Origin: Bacillota bacterium
GTDB lineage: Bacteria > Bacillota > Clostridia > Acetivibrionales > DSM-1351
Direction: 5' to 3'
DNA length: 5,742 nucleotides
Assembly: GCA_023436485.1 (NCBI GenBank)
Contig: JAEZIU010000139.1
Coordinates: 1-5,742, forward strand
This document shows positions 1 to 5,084 of the stretch, piece after piece (position 1 is the stretch's first letter; every line of letters starts with the position of its first letter). Position numbers and translations under genes: made by a program. Under the pieces are notes generated by a model, which saw only the letters and a list, made by a program, of their open reading frames with translations, ran no database searches and was not told where the DNA came from.

Positions 1-304
1 GTTCAACAGCCATGTTAAGGCCGGTTTGACCGCCAAGTGATGCAAGAATTCCATCGGGCTTTTCTTTATATATTATTTTTTTAACAAATTCAAGAGTAAT
101 GGGTTCAATATATACCTTATCTGCTGATTGGGTATCTGTCATAATTGTGGCTGGGTTACTGTTAATCAGAACAACCTCAATACCTTCTTCCCGTAAGGAC
201 TTGCAGGCTTGAGTACCGGAATAGTCAAACTCTGCAGCCTGGCCTATTACGATAGGACCTGAACCTATTACTAAAACCTTTTTAATATTTATATTCCTTG
301 GCAT
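1..304 (-). CDS. carB: Carbamoyl-phosphate synthase large subunit, N-terminal 101 codons (runs off the window)
   Basis: The minus strand translates from ATG at 304 as MPRNINIKKVLVIGSGPIVI and stays open to the window edge. The visible part matches the start of CarB: the IGSGPIVIGQAAEFDYSG segment (residues 13-30), INSNPATIMTD (47-57) and LASLGGQTGLN (88-98), all hallmarks of the first pre-ATP-grasp domain. The full protein is normally about 1,070 residues with two ATP-grasp halves; those and the C-terminal allosteric domain lie outside. CarB makes carbamoyl phosphate from bicarbonate, ATP and ammonia passed from CarA, in the cytoplasm. A GGAGG at 313-317 sits 8 bases before the ATG, which fixes the start. 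It follows carA by 44 bases in the same direction, so the two are very probably cotranscribed. An out-of-frame ATG at 307-309 is not the start. Confidence 0.97.
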   Translation of the reverse strand, partial: MPRNINIKKVLVIGSGPIVIGQAAEFDYSGTQACKSLREEGIEVVLINSNPATIMTDTQSADKVYIEPITLEFVKKIIYKEKPDGILASLGGQTGLNMAVE

Positions 305-348
305 ACCATTCGCCTCCATGAGCCGCAATGCGGTAATAAAATTATAAA

Positions 349-1404
349 CTATAGCATTTTTACAAAGTCATCAAAAATATATGCGGAATCCTGAGGACCC
401 GGAGCGGCTTCAGGATGATACTGTACGCTTATAATAGGAAGCGTTTTGTGTCTGAAGCCTTCTATTGTATCATCATTAACATTTCTGTGTGTTATCACTA
501 TATCATCGTTTAAACTGCTGTCTATTGCGTAATTGTGATTCTGAGAAGTTATATAGCATCTTCCTGTAATGTAATCCTTAACTGGATGGTTGCCACCATG
601 ATGGCCAAACTTGAGCTTTTTAACATTGCATCCCAGCGAAAGTCCCAAAAGCTGATGCCCAAGGCATATTCCCATTATTGGCTTTAGTTCCAAGAGCTTT
701 TGCACTGTTTTTTTAGCAACAGTCAAATCCCTTGGATCACCCGGTCCGTTGGAAAGAAGAATACCATCGGGATTTAATTCCATTATTTCATCAAAGGTAC
801 TGAAAGCAGGGAGGATGTGTATATCACAATTTCTGCTTTCCAGAGAACGTATTATATTGCTTTTTACACCGAAATCCAGTAGTACTACCTTTTTACCTGA
901 ACCGGGAATATGAGTAGGAGTTTTTGATGTAACTTCCATTACCAGGTTTCTTGGGACACTTTTATAGTTTTCAAGGTTTTTGCGTAAGGTATCCAGATTC
1001 CCGCATTCAGTGGATATAATTCCGTACATGCTCCCGTGTTTACGTATATGCTGGGTCAGCGCCCTGGTATCAATACTTTTAATACCCACAATATTGTGTT
1101 TTGCAAAATATTGATCCGGATCCATATCATTTCTCCAGTTGCTGGGAGTAGAGCAGAGCTCTTTAACTATAAATCCCTGAACATGTGGCTTGTAGGATTC
1201 ATTGTCGATAGAATTGAACCCGTAATTCCCGATAAGCGGATAAGTCATCGTTACAATCTGTCCGTTATAGGAAGGGTCAGTAGTTATTTCCTGATACCCT
1301 GTCATACAAGTATTAAAAACAATTTCTCCGGCTGTTTCTCCGCTCTTTCCAAAGCCTTCACCTGAGAAATATGTACCGTCTTCGAGTAATAGAACTGCTT
1401 TCAT
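349..1404 (-). CDS. carA: Carbamoyl-phosphate synthase small subunit (glutamine amidotransferase)
   Basis: A 351-residue protein, close to the family's usual 350-380. Residues 1-150 form the CarA-specific N-terminal domain (LEDGTYFSGEGFG at 7-19, the GEIVFNTCMTGYQEI stretch at 26-40). Residues about 172-351 are a class I glutamine amidotransferase: SNGPGDP (218-224), the nucleophile elbow GICLGHQ with Cys247 (245-251), and QYHPE with His330 and Glu332, so the catalytic triad is intact. It hydrolyses glutamine and feeds ammonia to CarB. A GGAGG at 1415-1419 lies 10 bases before the ATG. It follows argD by 42 bases and precedes carB by 44, giving the unit argD-carA-carB. Placement in an arginine operon behind an ARG-box promoter suggests this is an arginine-controlled enzyme; a second, pyrimidine-linked carAB could exist elsewhere in the genome (inference). 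Confidence 0.97.
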   Translation of the reverse strand: MKAVLLLEDGTYFSGEGFGKSGETAGEIVFNTCMTGYQEITTDPSYNGQIVTMTYPLIGNYGFNSIDNESYKPHVQGFIVKELCSTPSNWRNDMDPDQYFAKHNIVGIKSIDTRALTQHIRKHGSMYGIISTECGNLDTLRKNLENYKSVPRNLVMEVTSKTPTHIPGSGKKVVLLDFGVKSNIIRSLESRNCDIHILPAFSTFDEIMELNPDGILLSNGPGDPRDLTVAKKTVQKLLELKPIMGICLGHQLLGLSLGCNVKKLKFGHHGGNHPVKDYITGRCYITSQNHNYAIDSSLNDDIVITHRNVNDDTIEGFRHKTLPIISVQYHPEAAPGPQDSAYIFDDFVKML

Positions 1405-1446
1405 TATATATAAACCTCCGTGAGTCCGAAAGCGACTCTAATATGT

Positions 1447-2649
1447 TTAATTTAATTCATCAAAGGCCGATTTTAATGTTGAAATAAAATCATCAGCATC
1501 CTTCTGCGTAATAACAAGCGGTGGGAGTATTCTTAAAATATTCTGACCTATATTGGCAATAAGGTATTTCTTTTCAAACATTTTGCTTTTTACAGCGGGA
1601 GCGATAGCCTTGTTGAGCTCAATACCGATCATAAGACCAGCCGCTCTTACTTCGGAAATTATCGGGTACGAAGAGGACGACATTTTTTCCAATTCACTCT
1701 TTATGTAACCCCCTATTTTCTGAGCATTTTCAGGAAGGTTCTCGTCCTTCATTATTTTCATAACTGCAAGACCGGCGGTACAGGCTAAAGGATTACCTCC
1801 GAAAGTTGAACCGTGGTCGCCGGGAGTAAAAGCCTTTGCAACTGATTCTTTGGCACATACCGCAGCTACAGGAATTCCTCCTCCCAAAGCCTTTGCAAGG
1901 GTGAAAATATCAGGCTCGATATCAAAGTTCTGATAACCAAAAAGCTTGCCGGTTCTTCCTATACCGGTCTGAACTTCATCGAATATAAGCAGCAGATTTT
2001 TGTCATTGCATAATTTCCGCACTTTTTTCAAATATTCGCAATCACACGGATAGACTCCACTTTCACCTTGAACCGGTTCCAGCATAATTGCACAAGTATT
2101 TTCAGTTACGGCAGCTTCCAAAGCAGCGAAATCATTTTGAGGAACCTTTTTAAATCCTTGTGTAAGTGGCTCAAAAGGCTTTGCATACTTTTCTTGACCT
2201 GTAGCACTGAGAGTTGTTATGGTTCTTCCGTGAAAGGACTTGTTAAGGGTAATAATCTCGTATTTTTCAGGCAAGCCTTGTTTTTTAAAGTAAATCCTTG
2301 CGAGTTTTATAGCACCTTCATTTGCTTCAGCACCGCTATTGGCAAAAAAGATTTTATCTGCACAGGAGTTTTCAACAAGCTCTTTGGCAAGTTCTGCCTG
2401 TGATTCTATGTAGTAAAGATTCGAACAATGTATGAGATTATTTAGCTGTTCGCTGACCATTTCAGTAAAAACCGGATGGCCATAACCTATGGAATTCACG
2501 GCTATTCCCGAAAAAAAGTCTGTATACTTTTCTCCTTCTGTACTCCATAAATGGATACCCTTACCTTTTTTAAAGGCAACAGGTATTCTTTTACCAAAAG
2601 TATTCATGTAATATTTATCATCATATTCCTGTATTTTTTCTAAAAACAT
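1447..2649 (-). CDS. argD: Acetylornithine aminotransferase, PLP-dependent
   Basis: A 400-residue class III aminotransferase, typical for ArgD (about 395-405). It converts N-acetylglutamate semialdehyde plus glutamate to N-acetylornithine plus 2-oxoglutarate in the cytoplasm. Visible motifs, numbered from the ATG start: FANSGAEANEGAIKLAR (102-118) for PLP phosphate binding, SFHGRT (138-143), EPVQGE (191-196), DEVQTGIGRTG (224-234) with Asp224 for the pyridine nitrogen, LAKALGGGIP (251-260) with Lys253 as Schiff-base lysine, and HGSTFGGNPLA (279-289). The frame stays open to a GTG at 2658, but that GTG is the end of the AAGGAG ribosome binding site (2658-2663), so the ATG at 2647-2649, 8 bases downstream of it, is the better start. 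Neighbours and operator support ArgD over the related GABA or ornithine aminotransferases; some ArgD enzymes also act in lysine synthesis (DapC). Confidence 0.95.
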   Translation of the reverse strand: MFLEKIQEYDDKYYMNTFGKRIPVAFKKGKGIHLWSTEGEKYTDFFSGIAVNSIGYGHPVFTEMVSEQLNNLIHCSNLYYIESQAELAKELVENSCADKIFFANSGAEANEGAIKLARIYFKKQGLPEKYEIITLNKSFHGRTITTLSATGQEKYAKPFEPLTQGFKKVPQNDFAALEAAVTENTCAIMLEPVQGESGVYPCDCEYLKKVRKLCNDKNLLLIFDEVQTGIGRTGKLFGYQNFDIEPDIFTLAKALGGGIPVAAVCAKESVAKAFTPGDHGSTFGGNPLACTAGLAVMKIMKDENLPENAQKIGGYIKSELEKMSSSSYPIISEVRAAGLMIGIELNKAIAPAVKSKMFEKKYLIANIGQNILRILPPLVITQKDADDFISTLKSAFDELN

Positions 2650-2657
2650 GTCAATCA

Positions 2658-2663
2658 CTCCTT
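2658..2663 (-). promoter_or_regulatory. Ribosome binding site deciding the argD start
   Basis: The minus strand reads AAGGAG here, 8 bases before the ATG at 2649. The upstream in-frame GTG (2656-2658) shares its first G with this site and so cannot be served by it. The start is therefore placed at the ATG, three codons inside the longest frame. Confidence 0.85.
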
Positions 2664-2689
2664 CTTTCTAAAAATAACACATTGTTTAT

Positions 2690-2727
2690 AATTCATAATT
2701 ATACATTAATATGCATAAAAATGCAAC
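2690..2727 (-). promoter_or_regulatory. Tandem ARG-box operator at the argD promoter
   Basis: Two 18-base ARG-box-like sites stand 2 bp apart. Box A (2690-2707) reads AATGTATAATTATGAATT on the minus strand, a near-palindrome resembling the ArgR pattern TGAAT-N4-ATTCA. Box B (2710-2727) reads TATGCATAAAAATGCAAC on the plus strand and fits the AhrC consensus CATGAATAAAAATKCAAK (as recalled) at 15 of 18 positions. Centres are 20 bp apart, the spacing ArgR hexamers use on paired boxes. Box A covers the -10 and Box B the -35, so binding should block RNA polymerase. The same arrangement is repeated in front of argC. ArgR itself is not in the window; the regulator is inferred. Confidence 0.82.
2698..2726 (-). 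promoter_or_regulatory. Promoter of argD-carA-carB (sigma-A type)
   Basis: On the minus strand a -35 TTGCAT (2721-2726) is followed by exactly 17 bases and a perfect -10 TATAAT (2698-2703). The predicted transcription start is near 2691, leaving a leader of about 42 bases with no sign of an attenuator. The promoter lies just downstream of the argB terminator, so argD and the car genes need not depend on read-through from argC-argB. Confidence 0.85.
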
Positions 2728-2753
2728 CAAATTATGTATGAGATTTTCTCTAC

Positions 2754-2794
2754 AAAGTAAAACACTTCCCATGCTAAATCAATACAGGAAGTGT
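2754..2794 (-). terminator. Intrinsic terminator after argB
   Basis: ACACTTCC (2762-2769) and GGAAGTGT (2787-2794) form a perfect 8-bp inverted repeat with a 17-base loop. Read in the argB direction the hairpin is followed by TTTT (including the last stem base), then AC and TTT: a short, interrupted U tract. It lies 46 bases past the argB stop and upstream of the argD promoter, the expected place for a unit boundary. The weak tail means termination may be incomplete. Confidence 0.7.
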
Positions 2795-2839
2795 CAAATG
2801 TCTTTTTAAATTTCATTGGGTGGGTACTAATAACTAATA

Positions 2840-3751
2840 TTAATACAATGCCTCGTTTTCATGGTAAAGATTTTTATCCTTCATAATCATTGTACCGATT
2901 CCCTTGTAGGTGAAAATTTCAAGAAGAATACAGTGGGGAATACGTCCGTCAATTATGTGTGTTCTACCAACACCTTTCTCAAGGGCCTCAACACAACCTA
3001 AAACTTTCGGAATCATTCCTCCGGCAATAATCTTTTTATCAATAAGGTCATAAACCTCGTCAATAGTAAGGGCGGGAATTATTGATTCGCTATCCTTGGA
3101 AGGCTTTACACCTTCTACATCTGTTAGAAGCATGAGTTTTTCCGCTTTCAATGCAGCTGCAATTTCTCCTGCTACAGTATCTGCGTTGATATTATAACTC
3201 TCACCGTCAGGGCCAACTCCTATAGGAGCTACAACCGGTATATATTCATCTTTTGATATAAGCTCCAGAACTTTTGAATTTATTTTGGTAATTGTGCCGA
3301 CGTAGCCTATATCCCTGAGTTCGCCGTCGATTTCTGTTTTGTACTGTTGGCACTCAATGAGTTTTCCGTCGATACCGCATAAGCCTATAGCCTTGCCACC
3401 CTTGTGGTTCAGCATGGATACAATCTGCTTATTGGTTTTACCTACCAGAACCATTTGAGCAACTTCTATAGTCTGAGCATCTGTCACTCTTAAACCGTTA
3501 ACGAACTCACTCTTTACGTTGTAATTTTGAAGGGCCTTGTTAATATCAGGGCCGCCGCCATGTACCAGCACGGGGTTCATTCCTATATATTTTAATAGAG
3601 TAATATCCTCCATAACGGAGTTTTTTAGCTCATCGTTAATCATTGCATTACCGCCGTATTTTATTACAACGGTTTTACCATAAAGTTTTTGTATGTAAGG
3701 AAGTGCTTCAATTAATATTTCTGCTTTTTTAATTAAATTATCATAATTCAT
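2840..3751 (-). CDS. argB: N-acetylglutamate kinase, arginine-sensitive type
   Basis: A 303-residue amino acid kinase that phosphorylates N-acetylglutamate with ATP, the second step of arginine synthesis. Motifs: KYGGNAM (31-37) with catalytic Lys31, VHGGGPDI (63-70), GLRVTD with substrate-binding Arg88 (86-91), NINADTVAGEIA (187-198), TDVEGV (210-215) and GGMIPK with Lys249 (244-249). Length and layout are informative. The E. coli enzyme (about 258 residues, not inhibited by arginine) reaches its catalytic lysine near residue 8. Here a helix-like stretch of about 25 residues comes first, as in hexameric, arginine-inhibited kinases, so feedback inhibition is likely (inference from family knowledge). 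GGAGGT at 3759-3764, 7 bases before the ATG, fixes the start. It follows argC by 51 bases and is the last gene before the terminator. Confidence 0.96.
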   Translation of the reverse strand: MNYDNLIKKAEILIEALPYIQKLYGKTVVIKYGGNAMINDELKNSVMEDITLLKYIGMNPVLVHGGGPDINKALQNYNVKSEFVNGLRVTDAQTIEVAQMVLVGKTNKQIVSMLNHKGGKAIGLCGIDGKLIECQQYKTEIDGELRDIGYVGTITKINSKVLELISKDEYIPVVAPIGVGPDGESYNINADTVAGEIAAALKAEKLMLLTDVEGVKPSKDSESIIPALTIDEVYDLIDKKIIAGGMIPKVLGCVEALEKGVGRTHIIDGRIPHCILLEIFTYKGIGTMIMKDKNLYHENEALY

Positions 3752-3771
3752 AAAATTGACCTCCGTTAAGC

Positions 3772-3808
3772 CTGTAATATGGCTCCAAATATATAATTAG
3801 TATTACAG
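3772..3808 (-). repeat. Inverted repeat across the argC-argB junction
   Basis: CTGTAATA (3772-3779) and TATTACAG (3801-3808) are perfect 8-base complements separated by 21 bases. The promoter-proximal arm includes the argC stop codon (3803-3805) and the other arm ends 8 bases before the argB ribosome binding site. No T run follows, so it is not a typical terminator; it could be an mRNA stability or processing hairpin between argC and argB, or chance in AT-rich DNA. Confidence 0.4.
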
Positions 3809-4744
3809 TCCGGTATCCTCATCGAATCCCAACATTATATTCATATTTTGTATGGCTGCACCGGAAGAGCCTTTTCCAAGGTTATCAAGAACAGACACAA
3901 GCATTATTTGTTCTTCATTTCCCGTAACATAAATTTCAAGATAGTTTGTATCATTAACACGTGTAGCACCAAGAAAACTGTTGGGAAACTCCTTTTCCGT
4001 ACCTAATGGCATAACCTTTATAAACTTCTCATTACTATAATAGTCAGTAAAAAATTCATGAATTTTTTCCATAGAAGGATTTCCTGAAAGAAGTGTTCTG
4101 TACAAGGGAACACAAACTGACATACCCTTGAAATACGAACATACTATAGGAGAAAAAATAGGCTGGTGATCAAGTCCACTGATAACAGCCATTTCAGGAA
4201 TATGCTTATGTGACAGACCCAACGCATAAAGCTGCGGACTGTCAAAACTATGTCCTTCGGGTGATTCGTACTGTGCTATGAGTTTTTTGCCCCCACCGCT
4301 GTACCCTGAAAGTGCATGGCAGGTTACAGGGTAATCCTTTGGAAGAATGTTGCCTGCAACGAGGGGGTGAACTATACTGATAAATCCTGTTGCATAACAG
4401 CCCGGAACAGCAACCCTTTTTGAATTTTGAATCTTCTCACGGTGTCCAATGCTTAATTCAGGCAATCCGTAAGCCCAGTCGGGGTTTATCCTGTGAGCGG
4501 TACTTGCATCAATAATTTTAGTGCTTGGATTTTCTGCAAGTGTTACAGCTTCCTTTGCAGCAGCATCCGGCAGACAAAGGAAAACTATATCTGCATCATT
4601 TATGTATTTTTTTCTTTCATTTATGTCTTTACGTTTTTCGGGGTCTATTCTTAGTATTTCAATGTCATTTCTTCTTTCCAATCTTTCGTTTATCTTTAAT
4701 CCTGTAGTACCTTCACTTCCGTCTACATAAATTTTATATTTCAT
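3803..4744 (-). CDS. argC: N-acetyl-gamma-glutamyl-phosphate reductase, type 2 (short form)
   Basis: The chosen start gives 313 residues. The enzyme reduces N-acetylglutamyl phosphate to the semialdehyde with NADPH. Features: a Rossmann start KIYVDGSEGTTGLKI (4-18) with nucleotide loop GSEGTTG (9-15), FLCLPDAAAKEA (55-66), IIDASTAHR (77-85), the active-site segment VPGCYATG with Cys116 (113-120), SGYSGGGKK (146-154), HKHIPEM (179-185) and LDNLGKGSSGAA (286-297). GSEGTTG in place of GATGYTG, and about 310 rather than 345 residues, mark the type 2 subfamily. The frame extends to an ATG at 4774, but nothing like a ribosome binding site precedes it. The ATG at 4742-4744 has GAAAGGA 11 bases upstream and begins directly at the Rossmann strand. 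It is first in the argC-argB unit, with an ARG-box promoter upstream. Confidence 0.94.
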   Translation of the reverse strand: MKYKIYVDGSEGTTGLKINERLERRNDIEILRIDPEKRKDINERKKYINDADIVFLCLPDAAAKEAVTLAENPSTKIIDASTAHRINPDWAYGLPELSIGHREKIQNSKRVAVPGCYATGFISIVHPLVAGNILPKDYPVTCHALSGYSGGGKKLIAQYESPEGHSFDSPQLYALGLSHKHIPEMAVISGLDHQPIFSPIVCSYFKGMSVCVPLYRTLLSGNPSMEKIHEFFTDYYSNEKFIKVMPLGTEKEFPNSFLGATRVNDTNYLEIYVTGNEEQIMLVSVLDNLGKGSSGAAIQNMNIMLGFDEDTGL

Positions 4745-4755
4745 ATAGATTTCAA

Positions 4756-4762
4756 TCCTTTC
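4756..4762 (-). promoter_or_regulatory. Ribosome binding site deciding the argC start
   Basis: The minus strand reads GAAAGGA, 11 bases before the ATG at 4744. It is weaker and more distant than the GGAGG sites of argB, carA and carB, but the upstream candidate ATG at 4774 has no purine-rich site at all. Confidence 0.6.
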
Positions 4763-4837
4763 TATATAATACATAGCAGATAGATAGATTCACAATAAAA
4801 TTTCAGCTATTGAGAATTTATGCATAAAATGAATATT

Positions 4838-4875
4838 ATTTTATAATTATACACTGCGATGCATAAAAATTCAAT
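4838..4875 (-). promoter_or_regulatory. Tandem ARG-box operator at the argC promoter
   Basis: Box A (4838-4855) reads AGTGTATAATTATAAAAT on the minus strand and Box B (4858-4875) reads GATGCATAAAAATTCAAT on the plus strand, 2 bp apart with centres 20 bp apart. Box B fits the AhrC consensus CATGAATAAAAATKCAAK (as recalled) at 16 of 18 positions; Box A is weaker. Over a 32-base core (4843-4874) 27 bases are identical to the argD operator (2695-2726), and the differences fall mostly in the linker. Box A covers the -10 and Box B the -35, predicting repression by ArgR/AhrC with arginine. Confidence 0.83.
4846..4874 (-). promoter_or_regulatory. Promoter of argC-argB (sigma-A type)
   Basis: The minus strand has a -35 TTGAAT (4869-4874), a 17-base spacer and a perfect -10 TATAAT (4846-4851). 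The predicted start is near 4839, about 95 bases before the argC ATG. The leader contains an 11-codon ATG frame without a ribosome binding site and no clear terminator, so control is expected at initiation rather than by attenuation. Confidence 0.85.
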
Positions 4876-4897
4876 ATAACAGAGGATTTTTATTTTA

Positions 4898-4918
4898 TTT
4901 ATGCAAATTTTATGCAAA
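4898..4918. repeat. Direct repeat TTTATGCAAA with 11-bp period
   Basis: TTTATGCAAA occurs at 4898-4907 and again at 4909-4918, one base apart, so the copies face the same side of the helix. Read on the minus strand each gives TTTGCATAAA, sharing TGCATAAA with ARG Box B. It lies about 60-80 bases upstream of the predicted argC start. It may be an accessory ArgR site or an AT-rich upstream promoter element; the match to an ARG box is imperfect. Confidence 0.5.
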
Positions 4919-4992
4919 ATAAGAATTATTTTTTTAATACTATACAAAAGTACTAAAAGCAAAAAATTAATTTTGTTAAAAAACAATATGGT

Positions 4993-5020
4993 TTGTAAAA
5001 GGTCAGCAGTGTATCATAAT
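4993..5020 (+). promoter_or_regulatory. Candidate promoter of the ABC ATPase gene
   Basis: TTGTAA (4993-4998), 16 bases, then CATAAT (5015-5020) give a moderate sigma-A match, with a start expected near 5027 and a leader of about 58 bases. The surrounding AT-rich DNA offers other -10-like words such as TATATA, so the exact position is uncertain. Confidence 0.5.
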
Positions 5021-5038
5021 ATATATAAATCGTGATAC
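5011..5038 (+). promoter_or_regulatory. Inverted repeat over the ATPase promoter -10 and start, possible operator
   Basis: GTATCA (5011-5016) and TGATAC (5033-5038) are perfect 6-base complements separated by 16 bases, with centres 22 bp apart, about two helical turns. The left arm overlaps the proposed -10 and the right arm lies just past the proposed start, a usual position for a repressor site. It does not fit the catabolite-responsive cre pattern, and I do not recognise the regulator. Confidence 0.4.
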
Positions 5039-5084
5039 GTTGATAACATAAATTTATAAGAAATGTTTTCAGGGAGGTATAAAA

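Larger units (their letters stand above)
4745..5084. other. Divergent intergenic region between argC and the ABC ATPase gene
   Basis: These 340 very AT-rich bases hold no convincing gene. They contain the argC leader (about 95 bases), the argC promoter and paired ARG boxes (4838-4875), a half-site-like stretch at 4819-4836, an 11-bp-period direct repeat (4898-4918), and a promoter candidate with an inverted repeat (4993-5038) for the plus-strand gene. The two directions share no core promoter elements: the argC -35 and the plus-strand -35 are about 120 bases apart. Confidence 0.8.

Noticed and set aside
1036..1365. Plus-strand 109-codon open frame
   Set aside because: It lies wholly inside carA on the opposite strand, has no family motif and no ribosome binding site of note; carA has full domain support.
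2068..2403. Plus-strand 111-codon open frame
   Set aside because: It is antisense to the conserved core of argD, with Cys/Phe-rich composition typical of a shadow frame.
4521..4730. Two overlapping plus-strand frames (4521-4730 and 4525-4707)
   Set aside because: Both are antisense to the N-terminal half of argC; their hydrophobic stretches reflect complementing Lys/Glu/Asp-rich codons rather than a real membrane protein.
4777..4789. Short GATA tandem repeat
   Set aside because: Only about three units of a 4-base repeat in AT-rich DNA; no function can be argued.
4791..4826. 11-codon leader frame (MHKFSIAEILL) in the argC leader
   Set aside because: It has no ribosome binding site, no arginine codons and no downstream terminator/antiterminator pair, so a leader-peptide attenuator is not supported.
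4745..4844. Riboswitch or T-box in the argC leader
   Set aside because: The leader is about 95 bases of mostly A and T, without a T-box sequence, conserved GC stems or a terminator before argC; the paired ARG boxes explain regulation better.
5033..5048. Possible catabolite-responsive element TGATACGTTGATAACA
   Set aside because: The central CG is one position out of register with the cre consensus TGNAANCGNWNNCA, so the match does not hold.
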